This document shows, in pieces, positions 1 through 5,488 of a DNA stretch of 5,488 bases (position 1 is its first letter; each line of letters begins with the position of its first letter). Location of the stretch: positions 1-5,488 of the forward strand of contig JAGUYQ010000036.1 of NCBI GenBank assembly GCA_020061285.1. The letters are read 5' to 3'. This DNA is from Betaproteobacteria bacterium. Its GTDB lineage: Bacteria > Pseudomonadota > Gammaproteobacteria > Burkholderiales > UBA9220. Position numbers and translations under genes: made by a program. Below the pieces are notes generated by a model, which was given only the letters and a program-made list of their open reading frames with translations, was not told where the DNA came from and searched no databases.

Positions 1-1
1 G

Positions 2-27
2 AAAAGCCGCCTTCGGGCGGCTTTTTT
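2..27 (+). terminator. Rho-independent terminator of the gene upstream of the window
   Basis: Six G/C pairs (GCCGCC at 6-11 with GGCGGC at 16-21) close on a UUCG tetraloop at 12-15. A short A run precedes the stem and six T's follow it (22-27). A C(UUCG)G hairpin followed by a T run is the classic strong intrinsic terminator. It ends a plus-strand transcript that lies outside the window. In related betaproteobacteria the gene before argC is often ribosomal rpsI, but that cannot be seen here. Confidence 0.92.
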
Positions 28-28
28 A

Positions 29-58
29 TTGCCTAGCGGCGGGGCGCTGTTTTATCAT
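29..58 (+). promoter_or_regulatory. Candidate sigma70 promoter for argC
   Basis: TTGCCT at 29-34 (4 of 6 matches to the -35 consensus) and TATCAT at 53-58 (5 of 6 matches to the -10 consensus) are separated by 18 bases. The start of transcription would fall near 65, leaving a leader of about 34 bases before the argC ATG. The site directly follows the upstream terminator, where a new transcript has to begin if argC is to be expressed. This is inferred from sequence match only. No operator such as an ArgR box was recognised. Confidence 0.42.
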
Positions 59-98
59 TCCCAGTCCGGCTTAAACCACAGACAGAGCAAGGGGTTTC

Positions 99-1127
99 AT
101 GATCAAGGCAGGCATCGTCGGCGGTACGGGATATACCGGGGTCGAATTGCTGCGGCTGCTGGCCCAGCATTCAGAAGTTGAACTCACGGCCATCACTTCC
201 CGCAAGGAAGCGGGCATGGCGGTGGCGGACATGTTTCCCAACCTGCGCGGCCGGGTCGGGTTGAAATTTTCCGATCCCCAGGACGCGCCCCTGGGCGACT
301 GCAACGTGGTGTTCTTCGCCACCCCCAACGGCGTGGCCATGCAGCAGACCCGCGAATTGCTCGACGCCGGGGTCAAGGTCATCGACCTGGCGGCGGATTT
401 CCGCATCAAGGACGTGGCCCTGTGGGAAAAATGGTACAGCATGCAGCACGCCTGTCCCGACTTGATCGCCGAGGCCGTGTACGGCCTGCCGGAAATCAAC
501 CGCGACCAGGTGAAAGGCGCGCGCCTGATCGCCAATCCCGGCTGCTATCCGACGGCGGCGCAACTGGGCTTTCTTCCCTTGGTCGAGGCCGGCGTGGTGG
601 ATACCGGTTTCCTCGTGGCGGACTGCAAGTCCGGCGTTTCCGGCGCGGGCCGCAAGGCGGAGGTGCCTACGTTGTTCGCCGAGGCGAGCGACAATTTCAA
701 GGCCTACGCCGTGCCGGGCCATCGCCACTTGCCGGAAATCAAGCAAGGCCTGGCGCGGATGGCGGGCAAGGAAGTGAATCTGACCTTCGTGCCCCATCTC
801 ACCCCCCTGATTCGAGGCATCCATGCCACTCTTTATGGCCGCCTGACCAAGGACGTGGATTTGCAGGCCCTGTTCGAGGAGCGTTACCGGGGCGAGTATT
901 TCGTCGATGTGCTGCCTGCCGGCGCCCACCCCGAGACCCGTTCCGTGCGCAGCGCCAACCATTGCCGCATCGCCGTGCATCGCCCTCAGGGCGGTGACAC
1001 CGTGGTGGTGCTGTCGGTGATCGACAACCTGGTCAAGGGTGCTGCCGGTCAAGCGGTGCAGAATATGAACATTCTTTTCGACTTGCCGGAAAACACGGGG
1101 CTGCAGCAGATTCCGCTGCTGCCATGA
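99..1127 (+). CDS. argC: N-acetyl-gamma-glutamyl-phosphate reductase
   Basis: This cytoplasmic enzyme does the third step of arginine (ornithine) synthesis: NADPH-dependent reduction of N-acetyl-glutamyl-phosphate to N-acetyl-glutamate semialdehyde. The 342-residue product has the usual length for the shorter ArgC type. The dinucleotide-binding loop GGTGYTG is at residues 8-14. The active-site motif NPGCYPT is at 146-152, with catalytic Cys149. Further family blocks are KSGVSGAGR (177-185), GHRHLPEI (207-214, with the likely catalytic His), [11 protein letters not shown] (231-241) and a C-terminal [14 protein letters not shown]. The ATG is preceded by AAGGGG at 89-94, a slightly close Shine-Dalgarno site, and the Rossmann motif begins at once, so the start is secure. 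The stop overlaps the next ATG (ATGA, 1124-1127). All expected catalytic residues are present and nothing suggests degeneration. Confidence 0.97.
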   Translation: MIKAGIVGGTGYTGVELLRLLAQHSEVELTAITSRKEAGMAVADMFPNLRGRVGLKFSDPQDAPLGDCNVVFFATPNGVAMQQTRELLDAGVKVIDLAADFRIKDVALWEKWYSMQHACPDLIAEAVYGLPEINRDQVKGARLIANPGCYPTAAQLGFLPLVEAGVVDTGFLVADCKSGVSGAGRKAEVPTLFAEASDNFKAYAVPGHRHLPEIKQGLARMAGKEVNLTFVPHLTPLIRGIHATLYGRLTKDVDLQALFEERYRGEYFVDVLPAGAHPETRSVRSANHCRIAVHRPQGGDTVVVLSVIDNLVKGAAGQAVQNMNILFDLPENTGLQQIPLLP

Positions 1128-1870
1128 GGGCGGTCAAGCGCAAGCTGCGGCGCCGTTTCGGCATTTCGGCGCCGCGGATGACGGTGCGCACCCAGGTGCC
1201 GTGGTATTGGCGCTGGACCTTGTTCGGCTTGGCCATGGCCCTGGGCCTGCTGTTCGCCCAGGAGATATTCGATTCCGGCATGCGGGTGGCGGGTTTTGCC
1301 CGCAACAAGACCGGCGAGGAGTTGGTGCGCTTGCGGGAAGCGGTGAAGCGGCTGGAAAAGGAAAACGTCGCCCTACGCAACGCCGTGGTGGGAGGGGAAC
1401 GGCAGCTTCAGATGGAGCGGTCCGCCCAGGCGGATTTGACCAAGTCCCTCAAAATACAGCAGGATGAAAACGCCCGCTTGCAGGAGGATATTGCGTTCTT
1501 TCAAACCCTGATGCCGCGGGGCAAGGGGCAGAATCAGGTGACTCTGCCCCGCCTCAAGGTCGAGGCGGGGGGCATGCCGGGCGAATATCGCTATCGGCTG
1601 CTGGTAATGCAGGAGGGAACGCGGGAGAAGGATTTCCGCGGCCGCGTCCAGTTGTTGGCGAATTACGTCCACGACGGCGAGAAGGGGGTGCTGGTGGTCC
1701 CGGCGGTGGGAGAGCATCCGTCCGCGCTGGAGTTGAATTTCCGCTATTTCCAGCGGATCAACGGAAGTTTTCAGGCACCGCCGGGGGCGGTGGTAAAATC
1801 AGTGCAGGCACGGCTGTTCGAGAGCGGGGCGTCGTACCCCAGGTTGCAGCAAACCGTCATTCTGCCTTAA
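1124..1870 (+). CDS. Single-pass membrane coiled-coil protein, DUF6776-like, function unknown
   Basis: The function of this 248-residue protein is unknown. A strongly basic N-terminus (KRKLRRR at 5-11) is followed by one hydrophobic segment at about 27-46, which suggests an N-in, C-out bitopic inner-membrane protein. Residues about 62-128 are rich in E, K, Q and R with spaced L, V and A, typical of a coiled coil. Residues about 138-248 form a mixed, probably beta-rich domain facing the periplasm. The pattern and position match the family I know as DUF6776, found beside argC and bactofilin genes in betaproteobacteria; this is recalled, not searched. No Shine-Dalgarno site precedes the ATG, which overlaps the argC stop, so translation is probably coupled to argC. 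The bactofilin gene follows after 10 bases. A role as a membrane or envelope partner of the bactofilin is a guess from this linkage. Confidence 0.85.
   Translation: MRAVKRKLRRRFGISAPRMTVRTQVPWYWRWTLFGLAMALGLLFAQEIFDSGMRVAGFARNKTGEELVRLREAVKRLEKENVALRNAVVGGERQLQMERSAQADLTKSLKIQQDENARLQEDIAFFQTLMPRGKGQNQVTLPRLKVEAGGMPGEYRYRLLVMQEGTREKDFRGRVQLLANYVHDGEKGVLVVPAVGEHPSALELNFRYFQRINGSFQAPPGAVVKSVQARLFESGASYPRLQQTVILP
1516..1570 (+). other. Cluster of mutually exclusive GC-rich hairpins inside the coiled-coil gene
   Basis: The segment TGCCCCGC at 1545-1552 lies in the middle of several perfect inverted repeats. GGGGCAGA (1525-1532) pairs with TCTGCCCC (1543-1550) across a 10-base loop. GCGGGGCA (1516-1523) pairs with 1545-1552. 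CCCCGCCTC (1547-1555) pairs with GAGGCGGGG (1562-1570) across a 6-base loop. Only one of these can form at a time. No T run follows, so it is not an intrinsic terminator. It lies in the codons joining the coiled coil to the C-terminal domain. It could be a pause or switch element, or a chance product of GC-rich coding sequence. Confidence 0.4.
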
Positions 1871-1875
1871 GGGAG
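1869..1875 (+). promoter_or_regulatory. Ribosome binding site of the bactofilin gene
   Basis: AAGGGAG lies 5 bases before the ATG at 1881. Its first two bases are the last two of the preceding TAA stop. It fixes the bactofilin start and gives that gene its own initiation site, unlike the preceding membrane-protein gene, which has none. Confidence 0.8.
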
Positions 1876-1880
1876 CTAGC

Positions 1881-2318
1881 ATGTTCTTCGGAAAAAAAAC
1901 CAGCAGGCCGCAGAATCGCATCGATACCTTGATCGGAGCGGGTACCCGCATCGATGGGAACATCACCTTCAGCGGCGGCCTGCGCATCGACGGCCACGTG
2001 AAGGGGAACATCAGCGCCGAGGCCGGGCAATCCGGCACCCTGGTGCTGTCCGAGCCGGCGAGGGTGGACGGCGAGATCCGCGTCTCCCATGTCGTCATCA
2101 ACGGCAAGGTGATGGGCCCGGTGTATGCCACGGAATATGCGGAACTGCAACCCAAGGCCCATGTCACAGGGGATGTCCACTACAAAACGGTGGAAATGCA
2201 TCTCGGCGCCATCGTCGAGGGCAAGCTGGTGTACCAGGAAAACGGGGTGGTGGTCCATACCCCGCCTCTGGCAAAAGAGAGCAAAGAGAATAACGGTGGA
2301 GAGAGGGTTGCCGATTGA
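1881..2318 (+). CDS. Bactofilin, polymer-forming cytoskeletal protein
   Basis: Bactofilins (DUF583) polymerise without nucleotide into filaments lying on the inner face of the membrane. They act as scaffolds for cell-wall enzymes, polarity or shape factors. The product has 145 residues, normal for the family. The bactofilin beta-helix spans about 14-118 and is recognisable from short repeating strands rich in G, I and [51 protein letters not shown], and AHVTGDVHY with [10 protein letters not shown]. The short head (MFFGKKTSR) resembles the hydrophobic-plus-basic N-termini used by bactofilins for membrane attachment. The tail from about 125 is polar and probably disordered. The start is supported by AAGGGAG. 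An A8 run at 1892-1899 falls in codons 4-7. The upstream membrane coiled-coil gene is the obvious candidate partner. The symbols bacM and ccmA are used for homologues elsewhere, but none can be assigned safely here. Confidence 0.95.
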   Translation: MFFGKKTSRPQNRIDTLIGAGTRIDGNITFSGGLRIDGHVKGNISAEAGQSGTLVLSEPARVDGEIRVSHVVINGKVMGPVYATEYAELQPKAHVTGDVHYKTVEMHLGAIVEGKLVYQENGVVVHTPPLAKESKENNGGERVAD

Positions 2319-2343
2319 CCGACATAGGGTGACGGCGCATAAT
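2315..2343 (+). promoter_or_regulatory. Near-consensus sigma70 promoter for erpA
   Basis: TTGACC at 2315-2320 and CATAAT at 2338-2343 each match the consensus in 5 of 6 bases, with the optimal 17-base spacer. The -35 element overlaps the bactofilin stop codon (TGA, 2316-2318). Transcription would start near 2350, about 30 bases before the erpA ATG. The surrounding stretch is notably AT-rich for this window. This gives erpA an expression route independent of argC. An experimentally mapped start site is not available. Confidence 0.65.
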
Positions 2344-2365
2344 TGTCTAGTAAATTTGTTTAGTA
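2343..2365 (+). repeat. Imperfect tandem repeat in the erpA promoter/leader
   Basis: TTGTCTAGTA at 2343-2352 recurs as TTGTTTAGTA at 2356-2365. Nine of ten bases match, at a 13-base period. The first copy begins at the last base of the -10 element and spans the predicted transcription start. The second ends just before the Shine-Dalgarno site. The position suits a repressor site or a leader RNA element. It does not clearly match the IscR site consensus as I know it. Confidence 0.5.
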
Positions 2366-2367
2366 TT

Positions 2368-2373
2368 AGGAGG
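2368..2373 (+). promoter_or_regulatory. Ribosome binding site of erpA
   Basis: AGGAGG is a full-length Shine-Dalgarno core placed 6 bases before the ATG at 2380. It decides the start, because the same reading frame stays open upstream into the bactofilin gene and could otherwise mislead. Confidence 0.92.
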
Positions 2374-2379
2374 TTTGCC

Positions 2380-2733
2380 ATGAATGCTGTGACCGAAGAA
2401 GCGCCGAGCCCGTTGATTTTCACCGACAGCGCGGCCAAGAAAGTGAAGGAGTTGATCGACGAGGAGGGCTCCCCCGGCCTCAAGCTGCGGGTGTTCGTGA
2501 CCGGGGGCGGTTGCTCCGGTTTCCAGTACGGCTTCACCTTCGACGAGGCGGTGAACGAGGACGACACCACCATCGAGAAGGGCGGCGTGACCCTGCTGGT
2601 GGACTCCATGAGCTTCCAGTACCTGGTGGGCGCGGAAATCGACTACAAGGAAAGCCTGGAAGGGTCCCAGTTCGTGATCAAGAATCCCAACGCCGTGTCT
2701 ACTTGCGGCTGTGGTTCTTCCTTCTCCGCCTGA
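2380..2733 (+). CDS. erpA: Iron-sulfur cluster insertion protein ErpA
   Basis: ErpA is an A-type carrier that receives Fe-S clusters from the Isc or Suf machinery and hands them to target enzymes in the cytoplasm. In E. coli these include the isoprenoid enzymes IspG and IspH. The product has 117 residues, the usual length. The three cluster-binding cysteines of the HesB/IscA fold are present: Cys45 in [12 protein letters not shown] (41-52), and Cys109 and Cys111 in [10 protein letters not shown] (107-116). The wording around Cys45 and the acidic stretch FDEAVNEDD (54-62) fit ErpA better than IscA or SufA. The gene has its own promoter and a strong AGGAGG site, so it is probably expressed apart from the bactofilin transcript, though read-through from argC is possible. 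A terminator follows 20 bases after the stop. Confidence 0.96.
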   Translation: MNAVTEEAPSPLIFTDSAAKKVKELIDEEGSPGLKLRVFVTGGGCSGFQYGFTFDEAVNEDDTTIEKGGVTLLVDSMSFQYLVGAEIDYKESLEGSQFVIKNPNAVSTCGCGSSFSA

Positions 2734-2748
2734 GCGGTATCTCTGTGC

Positions 2749-2777
2749 AAAAAGCCCCGCCTCGGCGGGGCTTTTTT
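2749..2777. terminator. Bidirectional intrinsic terminator between erpA and the PilZ gene
   Basis: Seven G/C pairs (GCCCCGC at 2754-2760 with GCGGGGC at 2765-2771) enclose the loop CTCG. Five A's precede the stem (2749-2753) and six T's follow it (2772-2777). Either strand therefore gives a GC stem followed by a U run. It ends erpA on the plus strand and, 16 bases past its stop, the convergent PilZ gene on the minus strand. Confidence 0.93.
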
Positions 2778-2793
2778 GTTGGCCGGGGGGCGG

Positions 2794-3726
2794 CTAGAGG
2801 GTTTCGATCAGCTTGCGGTAGATGGTGTTTTCCAGGATCAATCGTTCGCTCGCTTGCAATTCGACAAATTCCACGCCGTGGTGGATTTCAGGGGCGCCGC
2901 TCTGGAGGTCGAGGTCGCCGCTGATATGGCGGATGATGCCGCGCAGGGTGAGGTATTCATCCGAGCCATGTCCTTCGCAGCGAAAAGCGAGAACGATAGC
3001 CGCCTCCTTCTCTCCCAGGGCTTTCCTGGCTGTCACCTTGGCCCCCGATACGCTCAGGTCAACGATAAGGGCGGCGCTGGGCGCCTTGTCGGGGTCGTTT
3101 TCCAGCGTTACCGAAGTGATGAAGTTGCAGTCGATCCGTTCCGCCGTGCGAATTTCCAGTTTGTTGACACGCTTCGGGCTCGCCAGGTGAAGGTGGGGGT
3201 AGGGCAAGGGGTAGGACTTCAGCAACTGGGTCTCGAAGGCGAAAGCATGCTTGCCCGAGAAAGCCCGGACGATAAACGGCTGGCGGTCGAGAAAGATCAG
3301 GGGCTTGCCGTCCCGCGCGGGGGTGGTGATGATGAGGGAGTTGCCGTCCAGGTAGCCCACCAGCTTGGTCAGGTGTCGGGCCTTTTCGCCGGTGACTTCC
3401 TGGAGTTGGAGCCGGTCGCCGATGCGCAGCTTCATGTCGCTGAGCCTCATCTCTTCGCCGTCCCTGCGGGGTGGCGGGGACGGGGCTTTTTCCTCGGCGG
3501 CGGGAGTCGAGTTGCGGAGAAGCGGCTTGGGCGGCCGCTTGGCGGGCTTCAGGTCCCACTTCGTTTCCCGGTATAGGCCCTGCTCGCAGAGGGCCTCCAG
3601 TTGGCGCTGGTTTTGCACGATAACCCCCTCGTTCATCAGGAGGTTGTGATTGGCGTCGTAGATTGGCCAGGGCAGGGGTTTGCCCACGGCGATTTCGGCC
3701 TTCTTGATCGGTACCAGGCTGCTCAT
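2794..3726 (-). CDS. YcgR-like PilZ protein with an extra N-terminal module (c-di-GMP receptor)
   Basis: YcgR-type proteins bind cyclic di-GMP and slow or steer the flagellar motor, and related PilZ proteins act on pili or polysaccharide. The 310-residue product has three parts. Residues about 8-53 (LPWPIYDANHNLLMNEG ... GLYRE) resemble a small module seen at the front of some PilZ and HD-GYP proteins. A basic, proline-rich linker covers about 58-92. A YcgR N-terminal-like domain lies at about 97-185. The PilZ domain follows, with RTAER (RxxxR, 193-197) and DLSVSG (DxSxxG, 223-228), the two motifs that bind c-di-GMP, both intact. The ATG at 3726 is the only possible start: an in-frame TAA lies nine codons upstream with no start codon between. 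The Shine-Dalgarno site (AAGG, 11 bases away) is weak. Whether the target is flagella or another output cannot be told, as no motility gene is in view. Confidence 0.88.
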   Translation of the reverse strand: MSSLVPIKKAEIAVGKPLPWPIYDANHNLLMNEGVIVQNQRQLEALCEQGLYRETKWDLKPAKRPPKPLLRNSTPAAEEKAPSPPPRRDGEEMRLSDMKLRIGDRLQLQEVTGEKARHLTKLVGYLDGNSLIITTPARDGKPLIFLDRQPFIVRAFSGKHAFAFETQLLKSYPLPYPHLHLASPKRVNKLEIRTAERIDCNFITSVTLENDPDKAPSAALIVDLSVSGAKVTARKALGEKEAAIVLAFRCEGHGSDEYLTLRGIIRHISGDLDLQSGAPEIHHGVEFVELQASERLILENTIYRKLIETL

Positions 3727-3840
3727 GCTGGTCAGAACCTTTCGGGACGATCGTTATTGTTTTGTGTCCATCGGGCCTCCGCATCGCGATGACCCCGTCG
3801 CCGAAAGGGTAAAGGGATGTCCCTGTGATTTCAAGGGATT
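3727..3840. other. Gap between purC and the PilZ gene
   Basis: This 114-base stretch holds no clear terminator for purC. The only inverted repeats are short (AGGGA/TCCCT at 3813-3824) and lack a T run on the minus strand. The word AAGGGAT occurs twice (3812-3818 and 3833-3839). A minus-strand promoter is possible but weak. Read-through from purC into the PilZ gene is therefore plausible. Confidence 0.5.
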
Positions 3841-4722
3841 TTATGCCTGGGCCAGGCGGGTAAGCGCTTCGCGGTATTTTTCCGTGGTTTTCTCCGCCAC
3901 ATCGGCCGGCAGGGCCGGGGCGGGCGGCTTTTTGTTCCAGTTCTGGGTCTCCAGCCAGTCGCGCACGTACTGTTTGTCGAAACTGGGGGGATTGGCGCCG
4001 GGGGCGTAGCTGTCGGCGGGCCAGAAGCGGGAGGAGTCCGGGGTCAGGGCCTCGTCGATGAGGTGTAGCGTCCCGGCGTCGTCGAGGCCGAATTCGAATT
4101 TGGTGTCGGCGATGATGATGCCCCGGGTGAGGGCATACTCCGCCGCCTCCTTGTAGAGGGCGATGCTCACGTCGCGGACCTTGGCGGCCAGTTCCCTGCC
4201 CAGCAGTTCCTCGGCCTTGGCGAAGCTGATGTTCTCGTCGTGGGCGCCCATTTCGGCCTTGGTGGAGGGCGTGAACAGGGGCTCGGGCAGGCGGTCGGCT
4301 TCCCTCAGGCCGGCGGGCAGGGGGATGCTGCACACGGTGCCGCTGGCCTTGTATTCCTTCCAGCCGGAACCTACCAGGTAGCCGCGGACGATGGCCTCGA
4401 TGGGGAGGGGCTTGAGCTTCTTCACCACGATGGCGCGGCCCGCCACCTGGTCTTTCTCGTCGGGAGCCACCACCGTCTCGGGGGCGATGCCGGTGAGTTG
4501 GTTGGGGACGATGTGGGCCAGTTTGCCGAACCAGAAGTCGGCCACGGCGGTGAGAATTTTGCCCTTGTCGGGGATGGGCGTCGGCAGGACCACGTCGAAG
4601 GCGGAGAGGCGGTCGGTGGTGACGACCAGCAGCTTGTCCTCGCCCACGGCGTAGATGTCGCGGACCTTGCCGCGGTTGAGCAGGGGCAGGCTCTTGATGT
4701 CGGATTGGAATAAGGCGCTCAT
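3841..4722 (-). CDS. purC: Phosphoribosylaminoimidazole-succinocarboxamide synthase (SAICAR synthetase)
   Basis: PurC joins CAIR and aspartate using ATP to form SAICAR in de novo purine synthesis, in the cytoplasm. The 293-residue product is of the longer, stand-alone type found in many proteobacteria and yeast rather than the roughly 240-residue E. coli type. The nucleotide-binding start [13 protein letters not shown] is at 14-26. SAICAR synthetase signature 1 ([16 protein letters not shown]) is at 105-120. Signature 2 (IADTKFEFG) is at 204-212, followed by [12 protein letters not shown] (223-234). Its ATG overlaps the mutY stop by four bases (ATGA on the minus strand, 4719-4722) and the upstream sequence offers only a weak GGGA. 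Translation is probably coupled to mutY. The protein looks complete and functional. Confidence 0.97.
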   Translation of the reverse strand: MSALFQSDIKSLPLLNRGKVRDIYAVGEDKLLVVTTDRLSAFDVVLPTPIPDKGKILTAVADFWFGKLAHIVPNQLTGIAPETVVAPDEKDQVAGRAIVVKKLKPLPIEAIVRGYLVGSGWKEYKASGTVCSIPLPAGLREADRLPEPLFTPSTKAEMGAHDENISFAKAEELLGRELAAKVRDVSIALYKEAAEYALTRGIIIADTKFEFGLDDAGTLHLIDEALTPDSSRFWPADSYAPGANPPSFDKQYVRDWLETQNWNKKPPAPALPADVAEKTTEKYREALTRLAQA

Positions 4723-5488
4723 GTGGGTTCCCGAATGGCTGAAATCAGTTTTTTTACCGGGGCCGGCAGTGCCGCGCCACGGGCTTCTTCAAGGTTGAGC
4801 CAGAGGCCGCCCGGTTCGGCGGCCCGCTTGCCGTCTGGCCGCACCGTCATCAGCCAGGGCGCGATATGCAGCCGGAAGTGACTGAAAGTGTGGGCAAAGG
4901 TCGGCAAAGGCAGGCAGGATTTTACCATTACCCCGTAGCGCGCGGCAGCAGTCTTTTCCGGTGGCGCGTCGGCGGGGAACTCCGGCAGACTCCATAGCCC
5001 GCCCCAGATTCCCGTCGGCGGACGCTTTTCCAGATAGATTTCGCCGTTGCAGAGCAGCAATGCCATGGCGGTGGTTTTCTCGGGCAGCGCCTTGCGGGGC
5101 TTGGCGCCGGGGAAGTCCTTGGCCCGGTTTTCGCGGCGGGCGAAGCATTCCTCTGTCAGGGGGCATTCTTCGCAGCGGGGCTTGGCGCGGGTGCAGAGGG
5201 TGGCCCCCAGGTCCATCAGGCCCTGGGTGTAGGCCTCGATGCCGTCCTCCGGCAGGAGGGCTTCGGCTTGCCGCCACAAGGCATTTTCCACCGCCTTGTT
5301 TCCAGGATAGCCGGCGATGCCGAAACGGCGGGTGAGCACCCGCTTCACGTTGCCGTCCAGGATGGCGAGGCGGGCGCCGAAGGCGAAGGCGGCGACGGCG
5401 GCGGCGGTGGAACGGCCGATGCCCGGCAGTTCGGCGATCAGGGCCGGGTCTTGGGGGAAGGTGCCGCCGTGGCGCTCCATAATCAAGC
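4719..5488 (-). CDS. mutY: A/G-specific adenine glycosylase MutY, 5' end beyond the window
   Basis: MutY removes adenine mispaired with 8-oxoguanine, preventing G-to-T transversions. About 255 C-terminal residues are visible and the frame is open to the window edge. Numbered in this visible part, the helix-hairpin-helix [12 protein letters not shown] is at 20-31. [12 protein letters not shown] (42-53) carries the catalytic Asp44. The 4Fe-4S loop has Cys98, 105, 108 and 114 in the MutY spacing C-x6-C-x2-C-x5-C. The C-terminal MutT-like domain that recognises 8-oxoG includes GGLWSLPEF (162-170) and FAHTFSHF (197-204). Roughly the first 100 residues, including the catalytic glutamate, are missing only because the window ends. 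The TTG at 5484-5486 is an internal leucine codon, not the start. The stop overlaps purC. The need for a 4Fe-4S cluster links it loosely to the ErpA function nearby. Confidence 0.96.
   Translation of the reverse strand, partial: LIMERHGGTFPQDPALIAELPGIGRSTAAAVAAFAFGARLAILDGNVKRVLTRRFGIAGYPGNKAVENALWRQAEALLPEDGIEAYTQGLMDLGATLCTRAKPRCEECPLTEECFARRENRAKDFPGAKPRKALPEKTTAMALLLCNGEIYLEKRPPTGIWGGLWSLPEFPADAPPEKTAAARYGVMVKSCLPLPTFAHTFSHFRLHIAPWLMTVRPDGKRAAEPGGLWLNLEEARGAALPAPVKKLISAIREPT

Noticed and set aside
171..1052. Long minus-strand open frame (293 codons) opposite argC
   Set aside because: It lies entirely within a confident argC, has no ribosome site, and encodes a His/Gly/Gln-rich sequence with no recognisable motif. 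It is the usual antisense shadow of GC-rich coding DNA.
1546..1555. The 10-mer GCCCCGCCTC occurs here and again in the erpA terminator (2754-2763)
   Set aside because: Both are parts of GC-rich hairpins, the flanks differ, and this level of identity is expected by chance at this GC content. It is not a mobile repeat.
2125..2379. Upstream in-frame extension of erpA by 85 codons
   Set aside because: It overlaps the bactofilin gene in another frame. AGGAGG and the ATG at 2380 give the normal 117-residue ErpA.
1857..2609. Minus-strand open frame of 250 codons opposite the bactofilin and erpA
   Set aside because: It covers two confident genes and their promoter region, and has no start signal or recognisable family.
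3806..3834. Minus-strand promoter TTGAAA (3829-3834), 17 bases, TACCCT (3806-3811) for the PilZ gene
   Set aside because: The -35 and spacing are good but the -10 matches in only 3 of 6 bases, so it is too weak to list as a feature.
3813..3838. Short inverted repeats AGGGA/TCCCT after purC as a terminator
   Set aside because: Stems are only five pairs and no T run follows on the minus strand.
3059..4333. Minus-strand open frame of 424 codons crossing purC, the gap and the PilZ gene
   Set aside because: It is the wrong frame of two well-recognised genes and its product is rich in Pro, Arg and Gly without domains.
4240..4713. Plus-strand open frame of 157 codons opposite purC
   Set aside because: It is an antisense shadow, rich in Gly, Asp and His, with no motif and no start signal.

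Overview
The window is about 60-65% GC by eye, densely packed and bacterial. It reads as a chromosomal housekeeping region of a betaproteobacterium. The support is the gene content and order (argC, a membrane coiled-coil protein, a bactofilin, then erpA), the closeness of the ErpA and ArgC sequences to that class, and the c-di-GMP receptor of the YcgR/PilZ type. No genus can be named from the sequence alone. There are no tRNA, rRNA, CRISPR, transposase or phage signals.

Left half, plus strand. The window opens with the intrinsic terminator of an upstream transcript, which has a UUCG tetraloop. A plausible sigma70 promoter follows directly, then argC (arginine biosynthesis). argC overlaps by ATGA with a gene for a single-pass membrane coiled-coil protein resembling DUF6776. 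Ten bases later comes a bactofilin, a polymer-forming cytoskeletal protein. These three genes look like one transcript. erpA (Fe-S cluster insertion) follows and has its own near-consensus promoter, whose -35 element overlaps the bactofilin stop codon. It also has a strong Shine-Dalgarno site and an imperfect tandem repeat in its leader. A terminator closes this half and is shaped to work in both directions.

Right half, minus strand. Reading leftward from the right edge, the genes are mutY (5' end outside the window), purC (overlapping mutY by ATGA), and, after a 114-base gap, a three-part YcgR-like PilZ protein. The PilZ gene converges on erpA at the shared terminator. mutY and purC are repair and purine-synthesis genes, probably co-transcribed. 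The PilZ gene may be read from the same transcript or from an unseen promoter.

Most of the window is ordinary core genome. The parts worth a second look are the uncharacterised membrane coiled-coil/bactofilin pair, the competing hairpins inside the coiled-coil gene, the repeat in the erpA leader, and the unusual N-terminal module on the PilZ protein. I see no convincing wholly new multi-gene system.
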